DNA of 64,000 nt, from NCBI GenBank assembly GCA_040766105.1, contig JAXGRD010000002.1, positions 321,016 through 385,015 on the forward strand, written 5' to 3'. Numbering within the stretch: position 1 is the stretch's first letter; each line of letters opens with the position of its first letter. A program made the translations under genes and the position numbers. The stretch is from JAXGRD01 sp040766105. GTDB lineage: Bacteria > Bacillota > Clostridia > Peptostreptococcales > Anaerovoracaceae. A model generated the notes under the pieces. It saw only the letters and a program-made list of their open reading frames with translations, did not search any database and was not told where the DNA came from. Below are positions 57,461 to 64,000 of this stretch, piece by piece.

Positions 57461-58759
57461 TTACAACGAAAACGGGAAGCCTCGAAACTCTTTTCTGATC
57501 ATGTACATAATCTTCTCATTTAATCCGGCTTCTTCTGCAAACAACTCCCAATCTTTCATGCCAAGGGAAACCTCTTCCAAGATTTCCATAACTTCTCTCT
57601 TGCGAAGAGACATATTTCTGCCGCACTGCAGAAGATCCTCCCTTGTGAAATGATTTCGCTTTCCGTTTACCGTCATTTGGTGTTGGCCGGTCCATATGCC
57701 ACCGGGATTATAGGCATAGGTCACATCATATGCAGGCGACAGCTGCCAATCTCCCCTCTTGTCCATGAGAAAGGATAGGTTCTTTACGTGATCATCCTGA
57801 TTTCTCGCCATAATATTGAAGGTCATACGGCGAAACAATTCCCGCACCTCTCTTTGTGTGATGCCAAGCTTTCTCATCACAAAAGCCGCCTGTTCATAAC
57901 TGTTTGCACCGGCAGTATTGTAGTCATAGTGAGCAATGGCGCCCAAAGTCTGCATGTGCAGCTTCTCGTTTTTCGCCCCGACTCGATCAAAGCGCTTCGT
58001 CATAAAGTGATGGCGTCCGCTATCTTCATAGAGAAGACAAGGATTCATGTCTATTCCCACCTTCCTTGCCATAAGGTAGTAAGCATATTCAATTTGGCAG
58101 TAGGAAGATCCGTCCTCCTGCTCTTTGTCCTTGTTCCCTTCCACGCCATCAAACTTGATAAGCCAGTAAGTGAAGCCTTCCCCCACATCTACTTGTCCCG
58201 AACGAATTTCTCCCGTCTCTTGGTTCCATGCAATGACGGCCTTCGCCCGCGCACCACCAGCCGACGTCCCCACCTGCAAGATTTGGCTCATGGCATCCTC
58301 TTCCTCCCGAAGTTGGAATTCTTCTCGCTTCGTGAGAATCTGAGAGGCCAGTCTTACCATTGCCTCCAGCTCCACCGGATTGCTACTTTGCTTTCTATCA
58401 AAGGAAGGCTGAAATTCCAGTGCACCCATGCCTCTCGTTCCCGTGTAACACAGTCTTTCCACCGCGTTGAAAGAACCCGGGTCTCTTCCCTGGCTTGCAA
58501 GCCATGCATCAATCATTGCATTACCAAACTTATCCGGGAGAGAATCAGCAAGAAGGCCGGGAAGACCGCGAAATGATATTTCCGAAAGTCCGGGGAAGGA
58601 ATATATTTGCTCCGATAAGGGCATGACAATGGGCGAGACTTGAATCCCGCTTTGCAAAAAATCTCTGTCATACTCGAAACGAGCGATTTGCGATTCTTCT
58701 GTAATGGAAACGGTACCTATGGTTGTGCCCCATAAGTTTACCTTGGCCGCGGAAATCAT
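57461..58759 (-). CDS. hipA: HipA-family toxin kinase
   Basis: 432 residues. HipA fold: N-terminal region with FSFPGLSEISFRGLPGLLADSLPDKFGN, ATP-loop region, and catalytic residues in NIMARNQDDHVKNLSFL (Asp of the catalytic loop) and LSPAYDVTYA (metal-binding Asp). HipA phosphorylates glutamyl-tRNA synthetase and stalls translation. The gene overlaps hipB by ATGA. Full length with no visible frameshift, so the toxin is probably active. Confidence 0.9.
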   Translation of the reverse strand: MISAAKVNLWGTTIGTVSITEESQIARFEYDRDFLQSGIQVSPIVMPLSEQIYSFPGLSEISFRGLPGLLADSLPDKFGNAMIDAWLASQGRDPGSFNAVERLCYTGTRGMGALEFQPSFDRKQSSNPVELEAMVRLASQILTKREEFQLREEEDAMSQILQVGTSAGGARAKAVIAWNQETGEIRSGQVDVGEGFTYWLIKFDGVEGNKDKEQEDGSSYCQIEYAYYLMARKVGIDMNPCLLYEDSGRHHFMTKRFDRVGAKNEKLHMQTLGAIAHYDYNTAGANSYEQAAFVMRKLGITQREVRELFRRMTFNIMARNQDDHVKNLSFLMDKRGDWQLSPAYDVTYAYNPGGIWTGQHQMTVNGKRNHFTREDLLQCGRNMSLRKREVMEILEEVSLGMKDWELFAEEAGLNEKIMYMIRKEFRGFPFSL

Positions 58760-59109
58760 TTATCTTCCCCCCACGTCCAATTCTCGCTAGGCTTCTTCTG
58801 TATGCGATGCTTGGGTGACAGGGCCCGCTGCCTTTTCTTCCCCATGGAAAACAGGTCCGAAGGTCGGGCTTCTTCGGCAGGAATCAAGCTTTCCATATTG
58901 GCAAGAATGCCCATTGTCCGCAGAACCCGAATCAGGCTTTCCGTTTGGACCGACTCCCCTTTTTCCATCCGCTGTATGGTGCGCAAAGAGAGATCGGATT
59001 CGTGGGCAAGCTCCTCTTGCGTCATGGGAAGATTAATGCGAAAGGTTCGAAGTCGCTTTCCCATCTCCTTCATCACCGTATTGCTGTTCTCCGTTCCAAT
59101 GATTTTCAT
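58756..59109 (-). CDS. hipB: HipB-family HTH antitoxin
   Basis: 117 residues. XRE-type helix-turn-helix at about 12-70 (KRLRTFRINLPMTQEELAHESDLSLRTIQRMEKGE) and a basic, disordered C-terminal tail. It binds DNA and represses the operon while neutralising HipA. GAGGTGATGAT precedes ATG 59109. Two nested inverted repeats just upstream (59122-59188) are its likely operators. Confidence 0.9.
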   Translation of the reverse strand: MKIIGTENSNTVMKEMGKRLRTFRINLPMTQEELAHESDLSLRTIQRMEKGESVQTESLIRVLRTMGILANMESLIPAEEARPSDLFSMGKKRQRALSPKHRIQKKPSENWTWGEDK

Positions 59110-59121
59110 ATCATCACCTCA

Positions 59122-59188
59122 TTAACATGACTTATATTGCATGTATTATATCATTTTATCGCTTTATATGCAATACTTGTCATGTTAA
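59122..59188. promoter_or_regulatory. Nested inverted repeats upstream of hipBA
   Basis: Arms TTAACATGAC (59122-59131) and GTCATGTTAA (59179-59188) are perfectly inverted; inside them TATTGCAT (59135-59142) mirrors ATGCAATA (59168-59175). Together the two 21-base halves match at 18 of 21 positions with a 25-base centre. HipB-type repressors bind several spaced operators, so this is the best candidate control site. Confidence 0.75.
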
Positions 59189-59189
59189 A

Positions 59190-60053
59190 TCAGAAATCAT
59201 AGTTTTCCGTGATTTTTTGAAAAAAATCTGAGCTCCACAATTCTATCGCTTGTGGGTTGCGAATAAAAGGAATCACATCTTCCTTCGCCTGAGAGTAATC
59301 AATGGTTTCAAACCGCTTACAGAGTATTTCTTTTATTTCCACTACAGAAAATGCATCTTTGCGAGTAATGTGTTCCGATTGTATCAGTCTTTCTTGCAGG
59401 TGTCTTTTGTTTAACTTAGCACCTTTGCTTAAGTAAAACACATAATCATATAAGTCTCGTCCTTTTACTCTGTTTCGCCAAGACCTACCTATTACAGCAT
59501 GGAGCTTTCCGGCAAACAGGGATGGCAAATCATATAGATTCACCTCATAGGGTATAGGATGCAGTCGATAGTTGTGTTCAAAACTAGCAAATTCTGGCGG
59601 ATCTGTATCCACTTCAAATTTCACTTTTATTTGTTCATTCCCTTGTACGTTGGAAAAGGTGGCTTCTCCGGGATAAAACAGTAACAAATGGGTTTTCGTA
59701 TTTCCTTTTAAGAAAGCTGATTTCACAGCTGAATCCTCGGTTTTCTTCTTTTCTTCAATATTCAATTTTAAGCCGTACGATCTCATTTCTTTTTCTAGAA
59801 CAGGAAAAAAATCAGTAATACTGAAGTTCTTGTCACTTTCTTTCAAGGAAAAATCAAGGTCTTCAGAAAACCTGTCTAACCCATAAAAAATACGAAGTGC
59901 AGTGCCACCATAGAAAGCAGCATTTTTAAAAAATCCGGCTCTACTCAGTCCGCACAAAGTAAGCTCTTGTATCACTTCTTTGATAGCATTTTTTTGTTCA
60001 AAAATCGTCTTTGCCTCATAGGACCGAACCATTTGTTCTACTACAGTAACCAT
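59190..60053 (-). CDS. abiEii: AbiEii-family nucleotidyltransferase toxin
   Basis: 287 residues, nucleotidyltransferase fold. GGTALRIFYGLDRFSEDLDFS near 48-70 contains the GG(S/T) and DxDF metal/nucleotide site; the later PSLFAGKLHAVIGRSWRNRVKGRDLYDYVFYLSK matches the AbiEii group. Such enzymes inhibit growth by NTP transfer to tRNA and act with AbiEi in phage exclusion. The gene starts one base after abiEi. The codon use is more AT-rich than its neighbours, suggesting acquisition. Confidence 0.9.
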   Translation of the reverse strand: MVTVVEQMVRSYEAKTIFEQKNAIKEVIQELTLCGLSRAGFFKNAAFYGGTALRIFYGLDRFSEDLDFSLKESDKNFSITDFFPVLEKEMRSYGLKLNIEEKKKTEDSAVKSAFLKGNTKTHLLLFYPGEATFSNVQGNEQIKVKFEVDTDPPEFASFEHNYRLHPIPYEVNLYDLPSLFAGKLHAVIGRSWRNRVKGRDLYDYVFYLSKGAKLNKRHLQERLIQSEHITRKDAFSVVEIKEILCKRFETIDYSQAKEDVIPFIRNPQAIELWSSDFFQKITENYDF

Positions 60054-60054
60054 C

Positions 60055-60636
60055 TCACATCTTCCCCATCATTCCTCTTAATTTCTTTAGATTCGTACTT
60101 TGATATTTTTCGGATAAAAAAACTATGTTTCCTTTATCTAGTTTCGAAAATTCCTCTTCTTCTATACGCAAATCCTCAAAAAGAAGTTGAGAAAGTTCCT
60201 TATAGTTGGATACCGGCCTGGTTTTATAAAGTTGATCACAGATAGCCTTTTCAGGTGTTGCTATTGAAAACGAATAATTACCTTCCTTTCCAAGCACAAT
60301 TCCGTAGGGATATGCGGAAGAAGGAATATCGCGATAGGTAAACGTACCAAAGGGTGTTTCAAAACTCTTTGCTTTTCTCTTTTCAAAGGTAGCGGACGTA
60401 AATGTATGAGATATCTCCGGTATTAACCCATGATAGTTTAAGGCAAATTCAAAAGATAAATAAGAAGGACCGTAAATACTCCCCGCCAATAAATATCCCG
60501 GGGTGGAAGCCTCCGTTTCGTATAATCCCCTTACTATGGGGATATATTCTCCATTACGAACTAGCCGTGATAGTTTGTCTGCAGGACTCCTATAGTTCCC
60601 AAGCTCCTCTAATATCATACCAGTGGTTTTTATCAT
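60055..60636 (-). CDS. abiEi: AbiEi-family antitoxin
   Basis: 193 residues from ATG 60636 (GAGGTG upstream). Winged-helix-like N-terminus (LEELGNYRSPADKLSRLVRNGEYIPIVRGLYE) followed by AbiEi-type domain (SYLSFEFALNYHGLIPE, ATPEKAICDQLY). The family controls transcription of its operon and neutralises AbiEii. AT-rich like the toxin gene. Its promoter starts within the 3' end of the MGMT-like gene. Confidence 0.88.
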   Translation of the reverse strand: MIKTTGMILEELGNYRSPADKLSRLVRNGEYIPIVRGLYETEASTPGYLLAGSIYGPSYLSFEFALNYHGLIPEISHTFTSATFEKRKAKSFETPFGTFTYRDIPSSAYPYGIVLGKEGNYSFSIATPEKAICDQLYKTRPVSNYKELSQLLFEDLRIEEEEFSKLDKGNIVFLSEKYQSTNLKKLRGMMGKM

Positions 60637-60655
60637 ATTTTCACCTCTTAATCGT

Positions 60656-60684
60656 ATTATATTAGATTTTATGGAGAAAATCAA
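60656..60684 (-). promoter_or_regulatory. abiE promoter
   Basis: Minus strand: TTGATT (60684-60679), a 17-base spacer and TATAAT (60661-60656), about 20 bases before the abiEi ATG. Confidence 0.7.
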
Positions 60685-60983
60685 TCATTACTCCACTGAC
60701 ACTTCTTTATGTCCACATGAAAACCATCCTTCATAGGCACTCCCTCTGAAAGAAGATACTCTCTTTGCTCCGGCCAATGAGGAACCAGCCTGCCTGCATG
60801 GTTGACTACCCGATGACAAGGATATTCGCCGTAGTATTCCGCCCTACTTAAGACGGTCCCTACCAATCTGGCGTTCTTTGGCCTTCCGATTAGGCGAGCA
60901 ATCTGCCCGTAAGTAGCAACACATCCCTCCGGGATTTCTTCCACCACAGACAAAATTTCATAAATCAGCTCATCTGTTTTCAT
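60681..60983 (-). CDS. Short MGMT-type DNA alkyltransferase-like protein
   Basis: 100 residues from ATG 60983. MGMT DNA-binding helix-turn-helix region (YGQIARLIGRPKNARLVGTVLS) and PCHRVV, with the reactive Cys present, unlike ATL proteins which have Trp there. It lacks the N-terminal half of full-length MGMT. It may therefore be a minimal methyltransferase or a damage-recognition protein for nucleotide-excision repair. The start overlaps the preceding small gene by 14 bases. Confidence 0.88.
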   Translation of the reverse strand: MKTDELIYEILSVVEEIPEGCVATYGQIARLIGRPKNARLVGTVLSRAEYYGEYPCHRVVNHAGRLVPHWPEQREYLLSEGVPMKDGFHVDIKKCQWSND

Positions 60984-61113
60984 CAAACTCGTCAATGCAC
61001 TTTTTCGTCACTAAATATCCGATGGTCATGTCTATGGCAAAGAGGCCGAGATAGACGGCTGTAACGAACTTCGCGTGCTTTTTGTAATTCCAATCCGTGA
61101 AAAAATCCTTCAT
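60970..61113 (-). CDS. 47-residue small membrane protein
   Basis: 47 residues from ATG 61113 with AGGAGG seven bases upstream; an in-frame ATG at 61119 is too close to the site. One membrane segment (about 16-36: FVTAVYLGLFAIDMTIGYLV) between a basic N-terminus and a short charged tail. No family recognised. The stop lies inside the MGMT gene start in a different frame, so translation may be coupled. Below usual length cutoffs, hence easily missed. Confidence 0.7.
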   Translation of the reverse strand: MKDFFTDWNYKKHAKFVTAVYLGLFAIDMTIGYLVTKKCIDEFDENR

Positions 61114-61130
61114 ATTCATTCCTCCTACTC

Positions 61131-61658
61131 TTAGCATTTCCAGTTTATTTTTGCGGGCTTTTCTTCATTGGCTTTTGCAACTGCCCGTAAGGCATCTTCC
61201 ATTTTTCCACATTCTTCTGCTGCAATCTCCAGTATCTCTTCCCAAGGTTTATCAACACCAATTCGGTTATAAGCAAGTGCTAAAGCTCCATAGAATGCCA
61301 GCCCGATGCAATGTTGCGCCGAGTGGATTGTAGATGCACTTTGCCCAATTGCTCTGGCGACACCTTGGGATATCGGTTTTCCCTCAGCCTCCCGTGCTGC
61401 ATCATGACACTGAAGAATCTCCTTTTTGGCTTGCGGTAATTTAATCTCCCCGGCTAGCCACGCTTTGGCAGCGTTTATAGCATTTTGAGGACGCGAATCC
61501 GCTGCAAAATCCTTATCCCACAATGGTAATAGGTTCTTTTCAGAATAATCGATTGCCCAGTTAGCAAGTGTTTCTTTGCTTTGGGTCTCAATAAGCTTCA
61601 TAAGGGATTGAATGTACGGTGCTTCCCAGTCGCTGAGCATTTTTCTCGGCTTAGCCAT
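61131..61658 (-). CDS. Imm5-like immunity protein
   Basis: 175 residues, all-helical. LLPLWDKDFAADSRPQNAINAAKAWLAG and STIHSAQHCIGLAFYGALALAYN follow the repeating pattern of the Imm5 (putative immunity protein) family. Such genes neutralise contact-dependent toxins. No toxin gene is present near it. It overlaps the DUF1801 gene by 8 bases. Identified from family pattern, not by catalytic residues. Confidence 0.7.
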   Translation of the reverse strand: MAKPRKMLSDWEAPYIQSLMKLIETQSKETLANWAIDYSEKNLLPLWDKDFAADSRPQNAINAAKAWLAGEIKLPQAKKEILQCHDAAREAEGKPISQGVARAIGQSASTIHSAQHCIGLAFYGALALAYNRIGVDKPWEEILEIAAEECGKMEDALRAVAKANEEKPAKINWKC

Positions 61659-62019
61659 TTCTCTCCGATCCGTGGTGATTCCCTGTTTCGTAACACCACT
61701 GCGTTATCTCCGCAATCAGATCCAAAGGAATGGGCTTATTGTACGGAAATTGCACTGCCCCTTTGCTGGTCTTGTATTCTGTCAAGCGATTGGCAAAATG
61801 CTCCATGGCAATGACGCCGGGATAGAGCCCCATATGATTCTTGTGGGCAGCAAAGTGCATGATATTTTTCTTTTCCCAATATGTGGGCATACCCCAAGAA
61901 ATCCGTTCCTCAGCATTGGGAAGAACCTTTCGTATGGTTTCCCGTACTTGATTTAGAAACGGCTGTACCTTCTCCGGCTGTGCCGCGATGTATTCATCAA
62001 CATTTTTTGGTTTATCCAT
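61651..62019 (-). CDS. DUF1801 (YdhG/YyaE-like) protein
   Basis: 122 residues. Typical DUF1801 sequence: NVDEYIAAQPEKVQPFLNQVRETIRKVLP, then EERISWGMPTYWEKKNIMHFAAHKNHMGLYPG and GAVQFPYNKPIPLDLI. It is a small soluble beta-alpha fold related to a proposed iron chaperone, but its function is not settled. Good site AGGAGGTAGC precedes ATG 62019. Confidence 0.88.
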   Translation of the reverse strand: MDKPKNVDEYIAAQPEKVQPFLNQVRETIRKVLPNAEERISWGMPTYWEKKNIMHFAAHKNHMGLYPGVIAMEHFANRLTEYKTSKGAVQFPYNKPIPLDLIAEITQWCYETGNHHGSERNG

Positions 62020-62033
62020 AGGGCTACCTCCTA

Positions 62034-62681
62034 TTAAATGCGTTTGTTGTTTTTAGAAAATGTTTGAATCATCTTCCCAATTCCCAAACCAGAAAGGGAT
62101 ATCACCCCTCCTACAAGGAGTAGGGTGAAGTCAGGAAGATTCACCTTATGAAAGGATATCATATTGGCAGTGCTGAATGTTGCATATTCCATCATCATAA
62201 ACATAAATCCGAAAAAAAGGAAGAACAACCAACGCAATTTCCCCCATGTAATATCCTTTCCAATTAAAATTGAAATGACAAAAGTGGTAATCGGCAAAAC
62301 AATGTAAAGGACAATGATGGCGTATCCCATGGCATCCTCCGGTGCGGAGAACAGCCAAAACACCAAGACAGCAATGGCCCATATAACCACAAAAGATAAA
62401 ATCTCCAATAACTTTGTTAGTTTCTGCCTGCTCTTAACAACGTTGGTACTCTCTTCTAAGAACCGATAATAGTTGGACATGGGACTTTCCTCCTTCAATA
62501 AAGTGTCTAAACTTACGGAGTAAAGATCGCTCATTTTGATAACACTGACAATGTCCGGATAGAACCTGTTGTTCTCCCAGTTGGAAACGGATTGTCTGCT
62601 GACAGCCAAAGCCTCTGCCACCTGTTCCTGGGTAAGGTTCGCCCTGTTTCTCGCTTCTTTTAACTTGTTGCCAATTTCCAT
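62034..62681 (-). CDS. XRE-family regulator with membrane domain
   Basis: 215 residues. XRE helix-turn-helix at 5-60 (LKEARNRANLTQEQVAEALAVSRQSVSNWENNR), linker, then four membrane helices (about 85-110, 118-140, 145-170, 180-205). This places the DNA-binding domain at the inner face of the membrane, with the helices as a sensor. AGGAGATC precedes ATG 62681. The two near-identical repeats at 62744-62793 upstream are candidate binding sites. Confidence 0.88.
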   Translation of the reverse strand: MEIGNKLKEARNRANLTQEQVAEALAVSRQSVSNWENNRFYPDIVSVIKMSDLYSVSLDTLLKEESPMSNYYRFLEESTNVVKSRQKLTKLLEILSFVVIWAIAVLVFWLFSAPEDAMGYAIIVLYIVLPITTFVISILIGKDITWGKLRWLFFLFFGFMFMMMEYATFSTANMISFHKVNLPDFTLLLVGGVISLSGLGIGKMIQTFSKNNKRI

Positions 62682-62743
62682 CTCGAGATCTCCTTCCGTA
62701 TCTTTTCGGAAAGTCTATCGGTTCATTACAAATCCGTCTATCA

Positions 62744-62793
62744 AAATGCTTTTACATTGCGAAAAATACCATGTCTAAATGGTTTTACATGCT
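62744..62793. repeat. Direct repeat upstream of the XRE gene
   Basis: AAATGCTTTTACAT (62744-62757) and AAATGGTTTTACAT (62778-62791) differ at one base and are 34 bases apart. They lie in the promoter region of the XRE regulator; the second overlaps the stop codon of the DsrE gene. Possible operator pair; function unproven. Confidence 0.5.
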
Positions 62794-63123
62794 GATTATT
62801 TGATAGCCTTCATGGATATAGCGCTTCATACCGGCATGACCGCTCATATCGTCTAACATCGGTAGGCCTGACTTCTCATTTTCTTCGAACACTTCCATGA
62901 CCTTTGAACAAGCAAGGCAGATCCCTGCAATCAACCCAGCTTCCTTCGCCTTGTTGTACAGCGGATTCTTCTCCTCTTCAAAGACGGACACCAACTTCAC
63001 CGAAGCCCCTTCGAAGATGACCTTAACCTCATCTCCCGCTGCTGCCAAGTCCAACGCATTGAGCAAAATATGCTGAAAGCACATCTTCTCCCCTGTCATT
63101 CCGTAGAACAAAACCTTATTCAT
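62785..63123 (-). CDS. DsrE-like sulfur/redox protein
   Basis: 112 residues from ATG 63123 (AGGTGAGG upstream). DsrE/DsrF/TusD-like alpha/beta fold: KVLFYGMTGEKMCFQHILLNALDL, then GDEVKVIFEGAS and AGICLACSKVMEVFEE, whose Cys could carry sulfur or be redox-active. Function is unknown in stand-alone form. Ends with GYQIISM, whose stop codon lies in the repeat before the XRE gene. Confidence 0.8.
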   Translation of the reverse strand: MNKVLFYGMTGEKMCFQHILLNALDLAAAGDEVKVIFEGASVKLVSVFEEEKNPLYNKAKEAGLIAGICLACSKVMEVFEENEKSGLPMLDDMSGHAGMKRYIHEGYQIISM

Positions 63124-63202
63124 TGGGCACCTCACCTTCTTTCTATTCCAATAGCTCTCTCAAATTATAACACTAATGCGCACACAGGGCTATTCTGCAA
63201 AC

Positions 63203-63234
63203 AAAAGAGGCTGCGAAAATCCAATCACAGCCCC
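63203..63234 (-). terminator. Terminator after the zinc-ribbon gene
   Basis: Minus strand: GGCTG (63232-63228) with CAGCC (63213-63209), extended by weaker pairs, then TCTTTTG. The loop is long but the position just past the gene end supports it. Confidence 0.5.
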
Positions 63235-63263
63235 AAGAAGTATCGTCCATCAAATGCAGATTA

Positions 63264-63602
63264 TTATTTAGGAACACCTTTAATGTTTTTTATCGCCCTA
63301 GAAATCTGTGGAGCGGTCTTTCTCAAAGTAGCTATCAATCCGGCAACAGCTATGATAATAGAAATGCTGTTTTTAGCCACTTCACTGGCCTTAACCTTCC
63401 CTTGCGCATTTCGTTCAACAAGGTTCTCCTGGCATTTGTTGCATATCTTATCTTCAGAATTCTCCAATTTAGCATGACATTTCTTGCACACCGACTCCAG
63501 AAGCTGCCCACATTGTTTACAATACTTATCTGCCACCCGGTAAATCTTTTTCTGCTTAAATGCATCACAATTTTCGTTTATACAACCCTTTATCACTCCC
63601 AT
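63264..63602 (-). CDS. Zinc-ribbon membrane protein
   Basis: 112 residues. Eight or more Cys arranged as repeated CxxC pairs (CINENC, YCKQCGQLL, VCKKCHAKL, ICNKCQEN), i.e. two or more zinc ribbons, followed by a membrane helix (about 75-98) and the basic tail RAIKNIKGVPK. No enzyme motif. GGAGGAAAGG precedes ATG 63602. AT-rich. Function unknown. Confidence 0.75.
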   Translation of the reverse strand: MGVIKGCINENCDAFKQKKIYRVADKYCKQCGQLLESVCKKCHAKLENSEDKICNKCQENLVERNAQGKVKASEVAKNSISIIIAVAGLIATLRKTAPQISRAIKNIKGVPK

Positions 63603-63651
63603 TGTACCTTTCCTCCATACTCTCGAATATCTACTACATTCTTACTCTTTT

Positions 63652-63680
63652 GTCTATTTTTGTCTTGTGTAAAAATAGAC
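63652..63680. promoter_or_regulatory. Perfect inverted repeat upstream of the zinc-ribbon gene
   Basis: GTCTATTTTT (63652-63661) is mirrored by AAAAATAGAC (63671-63680) with a nine-base centre. It lies 50 bases upstream of the zinc-ribbon start. It could be an operator or a weak terminator for the partial gene to its right; no T run supports the latter strongly. Confidence 0.55.
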
Positions 63681-63784
63681 CATCAGGGTATGATGGAAGT
63701 CAATGATTATCGAAACCACATTGAAAAGTATGGTAATCGGTTTTCTTTGCCCACATTTTTAGGACATCTTCTATTTCTATATGT

Positions 63785-64000
63785 TTATTTGAGCATAGCA
63801 TCTCTTCTTTGTTTCACTAAGATAAGTATTGATACAATTATAACTGTCACCATTGTTATGCAAATAGGCCTCATCATATAGTGCGGAATATTACTAAGGC
63901 TCACTTGACTATGTGGTTCTCCTGGTTCGAAAAGCATGACAACATTAGCAATTAGAACGGACAATATTGAAAGCAAACAAATTCTAGAGTTGAATTTATT
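63785..64000 (-). CDS. Partial small membrane protein at window edge
   Basis: A minus-strand frame is open from a stop at 63785 to the right edge, encoding 71 residues that may continue beyond 64000. Two membrane helices (about residues 8-25 and 42-60 in the visible part) and the basic end KQRRDAMLK. Start may be TTG 63976 or further right. No family recognised; coding status is uncertain because a short frame on the other strand overlaps it. Confidence 0.4.
   Translation of the reverse strand, partial: NKFNSRICLLSILSVLIANVVMLFEPGEPHSQVSLSNIPHYMMRPICITMVTVIIVSILILVKQRRDAMLK

Noticed and set aside
60681..60983. ATL (alkyltransferase-like) protein
   Set aside because: ATL proteins have Trp or Ala in place of the reactive Cys; here PCHRVV keeps the Cys.
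63402..63881. 159-residue plus-strand frame, or its 63-residue tail from 63690
   Set aside because: The first part runs antisense to the zinc-ribbon gene, and the short tail has a weak ribosome site. The opposite-strand frame open to the window edge looks better, though neither is proved.
1..64000. CRISPR array or cas genes
   Set aside because: No regularly spaced repeats and no Cas-like protein were seen.

Overview
The window looks like the chromosome of an anaerobic, low-to-mid GC Gram-positive bacterium of the class Clostridia. The signs are strong AGGAGG-type ribosome binding sites with some TTG/GTG starts, WhiA, RapZ, the MurT/GatD lipid II amidation pair, a thioester-type surface adhesin, rubredoxin and flavodiiron chemistry, glycyl radical chemistry, and a 3-keto-5-aminohexanoate cleavage enzyme typical of amino-acid fermenters. 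I cannot name the genus. No rRNA, tRNA or CRISPR array was seen.

Layout. 1-860: edge of an ISLre2-type insertion sequence, cut by the window. 904-4800: a flavodiiron protein and a three-part acyl-CoA dehydrogenase/EtfA/rubredoxin fusion, divergent from a Crp-family regulator, with a CRP-like palindrome centred at -41.5 of the predicted operon start. 4853-6762: ABC transporter with its own GntR/YtrA regulator and operator. 6899-14736: class A penicillin-binding protein, Maf, then GatD/MurT and a DUF2975-HTH-DUF4173 membrane module on the other strand. 14944-21958: an eight-gene minus-strand operon (AI-2E exporter family, murB, PHP phosphoesterase, rapZ, kce, whiA, NYN nuclease, nfo), with kce sitting where yvcK usually lies. 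22169-25216: a LytTR regulator and a thioester-domain cell-wall adhesin. 25392-27972: argG-argH. 27973-33413: a minus-strand run with two phenylacetate-CoA ligase paralogues, ACT protein, thioesterase, hemolysin III, MgtC and YfcE. 33534-41228: mixed housekeeping and stress genes (vWA protein, macro domain-HTH, rubredoxin, TrmO, M20 peptidase, TRIC channel, Y-family polymerase with a coupled small protein, FMN reductase, pirin).

41309-52700 holds the most unusual material: a GH114-like lipoprotein, a glycyl radical enzyme of unassigned substrate with a short activase plus DUF2254 and ZIP genes, a sensor kinase whose partner regulator has a DUF2294/MpsC-like output domain, a compact structured RNA with a terminator in front of an NhaC-family antiporter (riboswitch candidate), an uracil-DNA-glycosylase-like protein and a tandem BFD-type [2Fe-2S] protein. 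52705-57378: a SUFU-domain protein and a metal P1B-ATPase operon with an unusual CPG motif. 57461-64000: a defence/toxin-antitoxin-like stretch (HipBA, AbiE, Imm5, XRE regulator) with AT-rich patches, including genes missed by length cutoffs.

Themes linking the genes: electrons from acyl-CoA could reach oxygen through rubredoxin and the flavodiiron protein; cell-envelope genes (PBP, MurT/GatD, MurB, RapZ/WhiA) dominate the left third; and at least three genes have a -10 box so close to the ATG that leaderless transcripts are likely.
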